A stretch of 42,132 nucleotides of DNA, from positions 1 through 42,132 of the forward strand of contig NZ_WNKF01000027.1 of the NCBI RefSeq assembly GCF_010119225.1, read 5' to 3'. The position numbers and the translations under genes were made by a program. The notes beneath the pieces were generated by a model that saw nothing but the letters and a program-made list of their open reading frames with translations, was not told where the DNA came from and ran no database searches. Source of the DNA: Cyclobacterium roseum (GTDB taxonomy: Bacteria; Bacteroidota; Bacteroidia; Cytophagales; Cyclobacteriaceae). Of the stretch, positions 14,331 to 22,155 are shown one piece after another. Numbering within the stretch: the stretch's first letter is position 1; each line of letters begins with the position of its first letter.

Positions 14331-16136
14331 ATGAAAAAGCTTAATAAACAGGTGTTGGTATTTACAGCGATTGGAATGATCCTGGGTTTCCTGGTTGCGA
14401 TGCTAATCAGCCCATCAGCAAATCAGCAAATCAACACATCATCAAATCAACACATCAACGCATCAGACCACCAAACCACCGGATCATCAGATCATCAAAC
14501 CTGGACCTGCTCCATGCATCCACAGGTACGGCAGCCGGAACCGGGGCAATGTCCCATCTGTGGTATGGACCTAATCCCTGCATCCACCGCCGGAGGCAAT
14601 GGCAATTCCTCTCCTGCTGTGCTGGAAATGAGTGAGGCGGCCATTGCGATGGCAGAGGTTCAAACGTTTATTGTAAAGGAAAATGAAACCGCGAAAGAGA
14701 TATCCACTACCGGTAAAGTCCAACCCAATGAACGAAGCCGCTCCACCATTACGGCCAATTTTCCAGGAAGGATCGAGCAGCTTTTCGTAAATTTCACCGG
14801 ACAAGCCGTGCAAAAAGGCGAAAAATTGGCGGAGGTCTATTCACCCGAACTGATAAATGCGCAAAAAGAATTATTGGAAGCCTCCAAAACCAAATCCGAC
14901 TTTCCCGACCTGTATGTGGCTGCCAGGCAAAAACTACAATCCTGGAAAATCACTTCGGAGCAAATCGAGTCCATCGAATCCGGCGGGGCATTGCTGGAAC
15001 GTTTTGCTGTTTTAGCCGACCGCTCGGGCATTGTCATCCAACGAAAGGTGACCGAAGGAGACTACGTAGGAACCGGTACTGCCCTTTTTGACCTGGTAAA
15101 CCTGAGCTCGGTATGGGTCATGTTGGACATATACGCAACGCACCTTCCCTTCGTTCGGAATGGCGATTTGGTCTCGCTGACCATAGAAGGAATTCCAGGC
15201 GAAACCTTTGAAGCCCCGATTTCCTACCTGGATCCGTTTATTGATCCGGATACCCGAACGGCTCAGGCAAGACTTTTGCTGAATAATCCCGGGGACCGCC
15301 TGAAGCCGGAAATGTTTGTAAATGCCCGGATACAGACAAGCGGAAACCTGGAAGAGGGGATCTTCAACATACCCCGGACCGCTTTACTCTGGTCCGGAAA
15401 AAGATCCGTCGTTTACGTGCAGGTGCCGGATTCCGAATACCCTGCCTACGAAATGAGGGAAGTAAGCATCGGTCCCAGAAACGGGGAAACCTACCCGGTA
15501 ATGTCCGGGCTGCAAGCGGGAGAAGAAGTGGTGAGCAATGGGGTATTTTCCATTGATGCCGCGGCACAGCTGGCCGGTAATTACAGCCTGTTAAACCGAC
15601 CGGAAAGCAAGACCATGGAAGTCTCTTCCACCTTTCAAGAGCAGCTTACCGTTTTGGCAGAAGCCTATTTTGAGCTTAAAAATGAGTTGGTAGCCGACGA
15701 TGCCGAAGCAGCACGAAACGCCGGCAACCAGGTTGGAGAAGCGTTGAATCAGGTGGATATGGAATTGGTAGAAGGAGCGGCACACGCCCACTGGATGGAA
15801 TTAAAAGTGGAAGCCGAAAAGGCCTTGGAAGGCATTGCGAAAGCTGATGGTCTTCAGCCGGTCCGCAAGCAATTTATGCTGCTTTCGGAAAGCATGCTGG
15901 AGATGACCGAATCTTTTGGCCTGGAAAAAGACAAGGTATACCGCCAATATTGCCCCATGGCTTTTGGTGACGAGGGTGCCTATTGGCTGAGCGAAACCGA
16001 AGAAATCCGCAATCCCTATTTTGGTGCCGATATGTTGCGCTGTGGGGAAGTACGGGAGACCTACGAAAAAGGGAAGCTGGTAATGGAGAAAAGCCCCAAC
16101 ACCGGCAGCCCGGGCGGGGGCGGGCACAACCACTAA
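14331..16136 (+). CDS. cusB: RND efflux periplasmic adaptor with heavy-metal-binding and DUF3347-like domains (CusB-like)
   Basis: A 601-residue membrane-fusion protein. Residues 8-27 form the membrane anchor. Residues about 24-56 are a low-complexity N/Q/S/H linker encoded by an octamer array. Residues 57-84 are a heavy-metal-binding domain (W-T-C60-S-M-H-P ... C74-P-I-C77-G-M). The adaptor core follows: barrel-sandwich (GRIEQLFVNFTGQAVQKGEKLAEVYSPEL), hairpin, and beta-barrel (TRTAQARLLLNNPGDRLKPEMFVNARI). The C-terminal about 170 residues look like DUF3347 plus a C-P-M-A-F metal-site segment. It links CusA to CusC and may deliver Cu(I)/Ag(I). Confidence 0.92.
   Translation: MKKLNKQVLVFTAIGMILGFLVAMLISPSANQQINTSSNQHINASDHQTTGSSDHQTWTCSMHPQVRQPEPGQCPICGMDLIPASTAGGNGNSSPAVLEMSEAAIAMAEVQTFIVKENETAKEISTTGKVQPNERSRSTITANFPGRIEQLFVNFTGQAVQKGEKLAEVYSPELINAQKELLEASKTKSDFPDLYVAARQKLQSWKITSEQIESIESGGALLERFAVLADRSGIVIQRKVTEGDYVGTGTALFDLVNLSSVWVMLDIYATHLPFVRNGDLVSLTIEGIPGETFEAPISYLDPFIDPDTRTAQARLLLNNPGDRLKPEMFVNARIQTSGNLEEGIFNIPRTALLWSGKRSVVYVQVPDSEYPAYEMREVSIGPRNGETYPVMSGLQAGEEVVSNGVFSIDAAAQLAGNYSLLNRPESKTMEVSSTFQEQLTVLAEAYFELKNELVADDAEAARNAGNQVGEALNQVDMELVEGAAHAHWMELKVEAEKALEGIAKADGLQPVRKQFMLLSESMLEMTESFGLEKDKVYRQYCPMAFGDEGAYWLSETEEIRNPYFGADMLRCGEVRETYEKGKLVMEKSPNTGSPGGGGHNH
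14401..14496 (+). repeat. Octanucleotide repeat array inside cusB, 12 units (NNCACATC-like)
   Basis: Twelve consecutive 8-mers in perfect phase, each ending ATC or ACC: for example AGCAAATC twice, AACACATC twice, ATCAAATC, AACGCATC, GGATCATC, AGATCATC. The unit is the reverse complement of the array at 13902-13933. Being 96 bp, it preserves the frame and encodes the linker between the CusB membrane anchor and its metal-binding domain. Confidence 0.8.
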
Positions 16137-16187
16137 ACGCCTCGGCCCAACGAGTTGAATAAACCAGTAATAAACCAAGAAGCGATC

Positions 16188-18188
16188 ATGAAAGAAGAAA
16201 AGCACGAACACGAGCAACACGAAAAGCATTCTAATAACCACTCCCACCACGATCACCACGCCATGATGATCGAAGACTTCAAAAAACGTTTTTGGATCTC
16301 CCTGGTGCTGACCCTTCCGATCCTGGTGCTATCCGAAATGATCCAGCAATGGCTGGGGTTCACCCTATCCTTTGAAGGAGACAAATACGTATTATTTGGT
16401 TTGTCCACCGTCTTGTTTTTTTATGGGGGATGGCCGTTTTTGAAAGGCCTGATTGACGAGCTCCGTGAAAAAAATCCGGGAATGATGACCCTGATAGCCG
16501 TGGCGATTATCGTGGCCTACGGCTACAGCAGTGCCGTGGTCTTTGGGCTCGACGGTACCGATTTTTATTGGGAGCTGGCCACCCTGATCGTAGTGATGCT
16601 TCTGGGACACTGGATCGAAATGAAGTCAGTGATGGGGGCTTCCCGATCACTGGAATTGCTCGTCCAACTGATGCCTGCGGAGGCGCACCTCATGGACGGA
16701 AAGGATGTCAAAGAGGTGAAAGTAAGCGAACTAAAAAAGGGAGACCGGATCCTGGTCAAGGCCAACGAAAAAATCCCAGCTGACGGAGTCATTGAGAAGG
16801 GGGAAAGCCATTTGGACGAAAGCATGATCTCCGGTGAAAGTAAACCCATAAAGCGCTCCAAAGGAGATGAGGTAGTGGGCGGTTCTGTAAACGGCAACCA
16901 ATCCCTGGAGGTAAAAGTCCAGAAAACAGGAGAAGAAAGTTACCTGAACAAGGTAATCGGCTTGGTAAAGGAAGCGCAATCCAGCAAATCCAAGACGCAA
17001 CACCTGGCCGACCAGGCAGCCAAATGGCTTACCTTTATCGCCCTGGGTGCCGGAACCATAACCCTGGTAGCCTGGCTGCTGATGGGCAAACCCTGGGATT
17101 ATGCCCTGGAACGAATGGTTACCGTGATGGTCATTTCCTGCCCCCATGCCCTTGGACTGGCAATCCCTTTGGTGGTGGCCATTTCCACCTCGGTGTCGGC
17201 CGGAAAAGGCTTGTTGATCCGAAACCGGACGGCCTTCGAAAATGCCCGGAAAATAACGGCCATGGTATTTGATAAAACGGGCACATTGACCGAGGGCAAC
17301 TTTGCTGTGTCTCGTTACGAAAGCCTGTCGGAAGATCTCAGCGAAAAGCAGTTGCTGGCTTTTGCCGCCTCGCTGGAGCAGGGATCGGAACATCCCATCG
17401 CGCAGGGAATCGTGAAAAAAGCCAAAGAAGAAAAGCTGGATCTGCACGAAGTGAACCAGTTTGAAGGCATAACCGGAAAAGGGGTACAGGGAGAAGTGAA
17501 TGGCGAATCCTGGAAAGTGGTCAGTCCCGGCTACCTGGAAGAAAAAAACATCTCTCTACCGGAAAAATCCCAGTCCGAGAAAGCGGAAACCATCGTTTTT
17601 ATACTCAAAGGAGAAGACCTGGTAGGTTTTGTGGCACTGGCAGACAAGGTCAGGGAAGACAGCTTGCCGGCCATCAAGTCGCTGAAAGAAGCTGGTATGA
17701 AGGTGTTTATGGCCACCGGAGACAACGAAAAAACCGCCAAAGCGGTGAGTGAGGAATTGGGTTTAGATGATTACTACAGCGAGGTGCTGCCGGATGAGAA
17801 AGTAGAACTAATTAAAAAACTGCAAAAGGAAGGGTATTTTGTAGCCATGACCGGAGACGGGGTAAACGATGCGCCAGCCCTGGCCCAGGCAAATGTAGGC
17901 ATCGCCGTAGGTTCCGGTACAGATGTAGCCGCTGAGACGGCGGACATTATCCTGGTCAACAGCAATCCCAAAGACATTGCGCAATTGGTCCGGTTCGGCA
18001 CGGCTACCTACAAAAAGATGATCCAAAACCTGGTTTGGGCCACCGGCTACAACGCCGTTGCGATGCCTTTGGCTACCGGGTTTATTCCCGGCCTGCTGAT
18101 CAATCCTGCCATCGGTGCGATCTTTATGAGTTTGAGTACTGTTATCGTCGCGGCCAATGCCCAACTATTGCGTAGGCAGATGGATTGA
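16188..18188 (+). CDS. copB: Copper-translocating P-type ATPase, CopB type
   Basis: A 666-residue P1B-type ATPase. I chose ATG 16188, preceded by an AAGAAG-like site, over a TTG at 16155. The N-terminus is a His/Glu-rich tail (HEHEQHEKHSNNHSHHDHH), typical of CopB, with no CxxC domain. The transmembrane metal motif is Cys-Pro-His (C318-P-H320), marking the CopB subgroup. Catalytic Asp362 lies in DKTGT, the nucleotide-binding His402 in SEHPIA, and the hinge in GDGVNDAPAL. It exports copper from the cytoplasm to the periplasm, where CusCBA could remove it. It is the last gene of the operon; its final 36 bp including the stop recur at 18609-18644. Confidence 0.93.
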   Translation: MKEEKHEHEQHEKHSNNHSHHDHHAMMIEDFKKRFWISLVLTLPILVLSEMIQQWLGFTLSFEGDKYVLFGLSTVLFFYGGWPFLKGLIDELREKNPGMMTLIAVAIIVAYGYSSAVVFGLDGTDFYWELATLIVVMLLGHWIEMKSVMGASRSLELLVQLMPAEAHLMDGKDVKEVKVSELKKGDRILVKANEKIPADGVIEKGESHLDESMISGESKPIKRSKGDEVVGGSVNGNQSLEVKVQKTGEESYLNKVIGLVKEAQSSKSKTQHLADQAAKWLTFIALGAGTITLVAWLLMGKPWDYALERMVTVMVISCPHALGLAIPLVVAISTSVSAGKGLLIRNRTAFENARKITAMVFDKTGTLTEGNFAVSRYESLSEDLSEKQLLAFAASLEQGSEHPIAQGIVKKAKEEKLDLHEVNQFEGITGKGVQGEVNGESWKVVSPGYLEEKNISLPEKSQSEKAETIVFILKGEDLVGFVALADKVREDSLPAIKSLKEAGMKVFMATGDNEKTAKAVSEELGLDDYYSEVLPDEKVELIKKLQKEGYFVAMTGDGVNDAPALAQANVGIAVGSGTDVAAETADIILVNSNPKDIAQLVRFGTATYKKMIQNLVWATGYNAVAMPLATGFIPGLLINPAIGAIFMSLSTVIVAANAQLLRRQMD

Positions 18189-18196
18189 GTAATGAA
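18161..18196 (+). repeat. 36-bp direct repeat, copy 1 (3' end of copB)
   Basis: Begins CCAACTATTGCGTAGGCAGA and ends AATGAA, spanning the last copB codons, the stop and 8 bp beyond. It is identical to 18609-18644. Confidence 0.9.
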
Positions 18197-18290
18197 ACTA
18201 TCTAGAAATAAACAAAGGCAAATAAAAATTGGTCCTCCCAATCCGAATGATCGTTGGTGCCGTGTTTCTATCCAGAGAGTTTCTTTCTTC

Positions 18291-18350
18291 GTTACTTTTT
18301 GCTGCAGTGCCTGTCCCGTGGAGCCAAGCGAATCGGGATCAAAAAGTAAC
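18291..18350. repeat. Hairpin element with 11-bp perfect arms
   Basis: GTTACTTTTTG (18291-18301) and CAAAAAGTAAC (18340-18350) are exact complements. Inside them CTGTCCCG and CGGGAT can form a second helix. It may terminate the copper operon transcript, or it may be a dispersed element adjoining the next foldback. Confidence 0.6.
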
Positions 18351-18358
18351 CAAAAACC

Positions 18359-18538
18359 CCGCCGCTGTGCATATTTTGGCTAAAATCTGAACGCCACCCG
18401 CGCATAGGCAAACTCCTCAGGTTTTGGTGGAAATACTGGCTTTAAAAAGGCACTGACAGACCAAAACCTTCGTCAGACAGGCCTCTGCCTTTACCTGCCC
18501 TCCGTCCAGATTTCTAAACGCCAAAATCTGCAAGGCGG
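18359..18538. repeat. Nested foldback element of about 180 bp, MITE-like
   Basis: Four pairs of complementary segments nest in the correct order: CCGCC (18359-18363)/GGCGG (18534-18538), ATTTTGGC (18373-18380)/GCCAAAAT (18520-18527), AAATCTG (18383-18389)/CAGATTT (18507-18513), and AGGTTTTGGT (18419-18428)/ACCAAAACCT (18460-18469). This predicts one long imperfect hairpin. It has no coding capacity. Confidence 0.6.
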
Positions 18539-18580
18539 AAATGAGAACCTTTCGCTAAATTTAAAGAGGCTATATGAGTT

Positions 18581-18636
18581 AAGGCACTATGATCGTCTTT
18601 ACCAGTATCCAACTATTGCGTAGGCAGATGGATTGA
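18581..18636 (+). pseudogene. Remnant of a second copB-like 3' end
   Basis: Aligned without gaps to the end of copB. The last 36 bp shared are identical; the 36 bp before them match at about two thirds of positions. Read in the copB frame, M-S-stop-G-T-M-I-V then leads to Q-L-L-R-R-Q-M-D-stop. It therefore looks like the tail of a diverged, broken paralogue whose last part is either conserved or recently converted by copB. Confidence 0.55.
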
Positions 18637-18644
18637 GTAATGAA
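18609..18644 (+). repeat. 36-bp direct repeat, copy 2
   Basis: Identical to 18161-18196 and 448 bp downstream of it in the same orientation. The two copies bracket both hairpin elements, so the segment could be lost or amplified by recombination. Confidence 0.9.
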
Positions 18645-18828
18645 GGCTAATAAAAGCTAGCATGGCTTAGGCATATAACCACTAAAAACAATTATAAACA
18701 GATGAAATCGAGCCTGCCTAAGACAGACAGGCATGACGCAAGGGACCCAGGGAGGGATGTTGATAGAAAATGCGAGATTCTCCCGATTAAGGATAGAGAC
18801 AGGCATTTAAAAAGTAAATTATAATCCT

Positions 18829-19254
18829 ATGAAATCATTTCTTTCCCCCACCAATGAAAAATCCACCCTGCTGATCCGAATGATGGTTGGTGTGGTATTC
18901 TTTTCCGAAGGATGGCAAAAATTTCTTTTTCCTGCCCTTCGCGGAGCCGGTCGGTTTGAAAAAATCGGACTTCCTAATCCGGAATTCCTCGGTTACTTTG
19001 TAGGAGGTATGGAAATTCTTTGTGGGCTGTTTATTTTGGTAGGTTTGCTTACACGCCTTGCTGCTATTCCTACTTTGATAATCATGATCGTTGCCATTGC
19101 CAGTACCAAAACCCAGGTTTACGCTGAAGGGGGATTTTGGCCTGCGATGCACGGAAGCCGAACAGACTGGGCGATGCTCCTGGGTAGTTTGTTTTTAATC
19201 CTGAAGGGTAGCGGCAGATGGGCATTAGACCAAGTGCTTTTTTCCCGAAAGTAG
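18829..19254 (+). CDS. DoxX-family membrane protein
   Basis: A 141-residue protein with four predicted membrane segments: LLIRMMVGVVFFSEGWQKF, a central FVGGMEILCGLFILVGLLT, LAAIPTLIIMIVAIAST, and WAMLLGSLFLILKG. The order of R.G.F...G..K near the N-terminus and GG.E...G..L.VG is typical of DoxX/DoxD-like proteins. They are small inner-membrane proteins of uncertain role, some linked to redox or thiol stress. It stands alone after the repeat zone and converges with the DUF6340-like gene, leaving only 9 bp between stop codons. Confidence 0.85.
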   Translation: MKSFLSPTNEKSTLLIRMMVGVVFFSEGWQKFLFPALRGAGRFEKIGLPNPEFLGYFVGGMEILCGLFILVGLLTRLAAIPTLIIMIVAIASTKTQVYAEGGFWPAMHGSRTDWAMLLGSLFLILKGSGRWALDQVLFSRK

Positions 19255-19263
19255 CCTAGCCTT

Positions 19264-20340
19264 CTATTCTGTTGCAGGTGAGGCTAATTGCTGGCGCAGT
19301 TGGTCTTCTTCCATCATCCGCTGATCCAGCTCCCGGGCATAGCTGCGTCCGCCTTTGAAGGCAAATTGGGTATAGGCCTTTCCTGCCCATTCCTTAGCCA
19401 GCGGCAAATCCCCTAAAACCTCATAGGCCAACGCCAGGTTATAGCATATTTTCCCATGTGTTTTGGCATCGGATGGTTGTGAAAGGCCGTCTTTCCAGGC
19501 CAAGATCGCCTCTTCCCACTGATCTATCTCTGCATACCGGGCTCCTACTTCCAACGCCGGATTGTCTTTGGATTTGCCATAATACGAACGGTTGATGGCC
19601 ACATACATGGGTGCGACCCTCCGGGCATAGGCCGCTCCTGCCAACTGTCCCACGTAGCGGGTGGCCTGCACTTTATCGATCAGCAGGGCCAGTGCCTGGG
19701 TTTTGGACTCTGCCTCGGCTGACCATGTATTGGTTTTTGAAAAGTCTGCCTGATCTACGAGCGTACCCGAGGCAGGGTCATACAGGCGAAAGCCCACTTG
19801 CACGGATGCTAGTCCTTCTGCCAGAATTCCCGGTACTTCAATGGTACGTTCCTCATTCCCGGAACCAACTTGTTTTTTCAGGTTTACTTTTTTTTCCGTC
19901 ACCACAAAATCCGAATCGAATTTCTCCAGCGTTAGCACCCCATCCGCCTGGTATTTGTCGCATAAATAGTCAATTTGATCCCATGACAGTGGTTCCGGAA
20001 AAACCTGCCCGAAAAGCCCCCCTTTCAGTCTTTCGCCTGCACGGATGATTTCATAGCGGGGAGATGTAGCCAGTTCCTGCTGAATGGTAGCCATGGTCGC
20101 GTCTATGGCATTACGAATTTCAAAAGGAGCCTCCCCGGTCAGGATTCCTTCAATAATGGCAACTCCCTGACTTTCCGGAACCGTTCGGTCCACCAGCAGC
20201 AAACGCTGAACATGGTTAGGAACCGGGATCTCCGCTGGCATCAAGCGTGTAAGGGAAACGTTTTTGGTACAGGATACCAGTAGAAAAAAGAGGATAAAAA
20301 AAACCGAATTGCCTGAAATCCATTTTGTTGAAGCTTCCAT
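19264..20340 (-). CDS. DUF6340-like lipoprotein
   Basis: A 358-residue protein with a hydrophobic N-terminal segment (NSVFFILFFLLVSC, lipobox LVSC at about residue 24). It has the layout I associate with DUF6340: an N-terminal MPAEIPVPNHVQRLLLVDR strand, a middle domain with DYLCDKYQADGVLTLEKFDSD, and C-terminal helical TPR-like repeats (GKICYNLALAYEVLGDLPLAKEWAGKAY). Function is unknown; TPR repeats suggest protein binding in the periplasm. It follows the SusD gene on the same strand, but a strong terminator at 20403-20442 separates them, so it is probably transcribed separately. Confidence 0.65.
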   Translation of the reverse strand: MEASTKWISGNSVFFILFFLLVSCTKNVSLTRLMPAEIPVPNHVQRLLLVDRTVPESQGVAIIEGILTGEAPFEIRNAIDATMATIQQELATSPRYEIIRAGERLKGGLFGQVFPEPLSWDQIDYLCDKYQADGVLTLEKFDSDFVVTEKKVNLKKQVGSGNEERTIEVPGILAEGLASVQVGFRLYDPASGTLVDQADFSKTNTWSAEAESKTQALALLIDKVQATRYVGQLAGAAYARRVAPMYVAINRSYYGKSKDNPALEVGARYAEIDQWEEAILAWKDGLSQPSDAKTHGKICYNLALAYEVLGDLPLAKEWAGKAYTQFAFKGGRSYARELDQRMMEEDQLRQQLASPATE

Positions 20341-20402
20341 AGATCATTTTAAAATTTCGTCAAATTTACGGAATCAATGGTGCTAACGTTCAAAAATAAT
20401 CG

Positions 20403-20442
20403 AAAAAAATACGGGACCATCCCGAAATCGAAATGGCCCCGT
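20403..20442 (-). terminator. Intrinsic terminator of the susC-susD transcript
   Basis: Read on the minus strand, ACGGGGCCAT and ATGGTCCCGT form a 10-bp stem (one G-U compatible mismatch) followed directly by ATTTTTTTT. It lies 20 bp after the SusD stop codon. Confidence 0.85.
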
Positions 20443-20461
20443 AACCGTGTGTTATTGTAAA

Positions 20462-22126
20462 TTACCAGGGCTTTCCGGTTCCCTGAATCACCCAGGGCTT
20501 GGACCAGGCACTGTTTTGACCATCTACTTCTGAAAAGCTGGTTGCCTCCAGCCTGGAAATGGCCTCTTCTGTCTCGGCGGAATTCAGGTTCCGCTCCTGG
20601 ATCATATAATAGAATCGTACCGGTATGGCCGATCGGATGGCAAAGGGACCCGCTTCCAGTTCCGGGAATCCGGTCCGACGGTAGTCAAACCAGGATTCGG
20701 CGGCGGCTGTCCAGGAAGCAATCCATTTTTGCTCCATAAGCTGGGCGAGCGATCCTTCAAATTGAACTTCATCCTCTTGCAGGTAACTTTCTACCTGATC
20801 TGACAGCCCCCAGGTGGCAAAAGAAGCCTGGATCGCAGCGTTGTAGTAATTTTCTGGGGTGTCTCCTACGTTCCATCCGTTCAAAGCGGCCTCCGCCAAA
20901 ATAAAATTCACTTCCGAGGCAGAAATAATCCGCGCCCGCAATAGGGGACCGGTTGCGTCACGATACCTGTCATTCAGCCAGGAAACATGGGGATTGAAAG
21001 CGGCTTGATTGGCATCCGGGCTGAGGTTGTACACTTGCGGACCGGGGATGCCCGGAGGAATGCCCACGTAGTCGGGATTCTGGTTGATGTCTTCCAGCGC
21101 TACATTTCGTTCTTCCAGCACATCCGGAGAGAGCAAGCGTCTGCCATTTTCAATTTGATCCGTTCCGGAAGGAAGCGTTTCATCCACCACCAGCGGTATT
21201 TGAACCGGATTTGCCCAAACGGATAGCCTGGGATCGCTTTTCGAGCGCATGGCCTCCACAAGGGTGCGGCACATTTTTATTCGGCGATAACTGCTGGCAT
21301 CTGCATCGTAACGGGTAGTATTCGGCCAGGAAGTGTCTTCACTGATACCAGCAAAACCCATACTGGCATCATCCGCCGGGTTTAGAATCAGGGGGTTGCC
21401 CTCTGGATTGGAAAGGATCTCCTCTATTCCCTGCTGCGCAAATTCGGGCAGTTTTTCGGATACCCTCATGTAATAGCGCAATCTCAGCGAATTGGCCATC
21501 ATTCTCCATTTTGCCGGATCTCCGTTAAAATATACATCCGCGCCCTCAATGCTGCTGTTATAGGCACCGGCTGGCTGAGAAAGGAGCTCGTTGGCTGCTT
21601 GCAGGTCGGCCAGTACCCCGCGATAGATGTCCTCCTGCGTATCAAATGCCGGAAAGGTAGCTTCCGGTGTGCCTTCTGCTCCTCTCAGCGCCTGCGTGTA
21701 GGGAGCATCTCCCCACAAATCGGCTATCAGGCCAAACATCATGGACTTCATGACCAGTGTCACGCCTTGATGCAAGTCCTGATCCAATTCTACAGCTTTA
21801 TCGTAAACGAATTGATTGTTTCGGAGAATGGCATAATAGCCCGTCCAGCTATTACTACGGTTCCAGTCATACAGGTTATGCGCCCCGGACCATCCGTCTT
21901 TTTGGGTATGCTGCATAACCCCCGCAATATCCTGATAACCCAGGTTAACGATGGTTTTGCCCGCTTCCGTCAGAACGGTAGAAAGCACCAGATTCGGATT
22001 AGCCGTTTCAGGATTTGCTCCATTGGGATTGATGTTCATTTCCACCAATTCTTCCGTGCAGGAAAAGGTACACAGGCAGGTCAGTACAAATCCGAGAATA
22101 AATTTATTATTGATTTTCATAGCCAT
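20462..22126 (-). CDS. SusD/RagB-family outer-membrane lipoprotein (SusD-like 2)
   Basis: A 554-residue protein. The signal peptide ends in a lipobox with Cys23 (TCLCTFSC), followed by the typical TEELVEMNINPN.AN segment. Internal features fit SusD proteins of the PF12771 kind: WTGYYAILRNNQFVYDKA, ADLWGDAPYTQALRG, an ANSLRLRYYMR helix and a C-terminal MEQKWIASW...ESWFDYRRTGFPEL motif. It sits on the outer surface as the lid of the partner SusC channel encoded 29 bp upstream. The imported substrate cannot be read from sequence, and no glycoside hydrolases or peptidases adjoin the pair. Confidence 0.92.
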   Translation of the reverse strand: MAMKINNKFILGFVLTCLCTFSCTEELVEMNINPNGANPETANPNLVLSTVLTEAGKTIVNLGYQDIAGVMQHTQKDGWSGAHNLYDWNRSNSWTGYYAILRNNQFVYDKAVELDQDLHQGVTLVMKSMMFGLIADLWGDAPYTQALRGAEGTPEATFPAFDTQEDIYRGVLADLQAANELLSQPAGAYNSSIEGADVYFNGDPAKWRMMANSLRLRYYMRVSEKLPEFAQQGIEEILSNPEGNPLILNPADDASMGFAGISEDTSWPNTTRYDADASSYRRIKMCRTLVEAMRSKSDPRLSVWANPVQIPLVVDETLPSGTDQIENGRRLLSPDVLEERNVALEDINQNPDYVGIPPGIPGPQVYNLSPDANQAAFNPHVSWLNDRYRDATGPLLRARIISASEVNFILAEAALNGWNVGDTPENYYNAAIQASFATWGLSDQVESYLQEDEVQFEGSLAQLMEQKWIASWTAAAESWFDYRRTGFPELEAGPFAIRSAIPVRFYYMIQERNLNSAETEEAISRLEATSFSEVDGQNSAWSKPWVIQGTGKPW

Positions 22127-22155
22127 TTCTTTTTTTTGTGATCACCAAACCCTGA

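Larger units (their letters stand above)
18189..18828. other. Gene-free, repeat-rich spacer after copB
   Basis: 640 bp without a supported gene. In order it holds a hairpin with GTTACTTTTTG arms (18291-18350), a nested foldback of about 180 bp (18359-18538), a second copy of the copB tail (18581-18644), and a small TGCCT/AGGCA palindrome (18715-18733). Confidence 0.7.

Noticed and set aside
14401-14496. The octamer array as a CRISPR array
   Set aside because: Units are 8 bp and contiguous with no spacers, and no cas genes are present.
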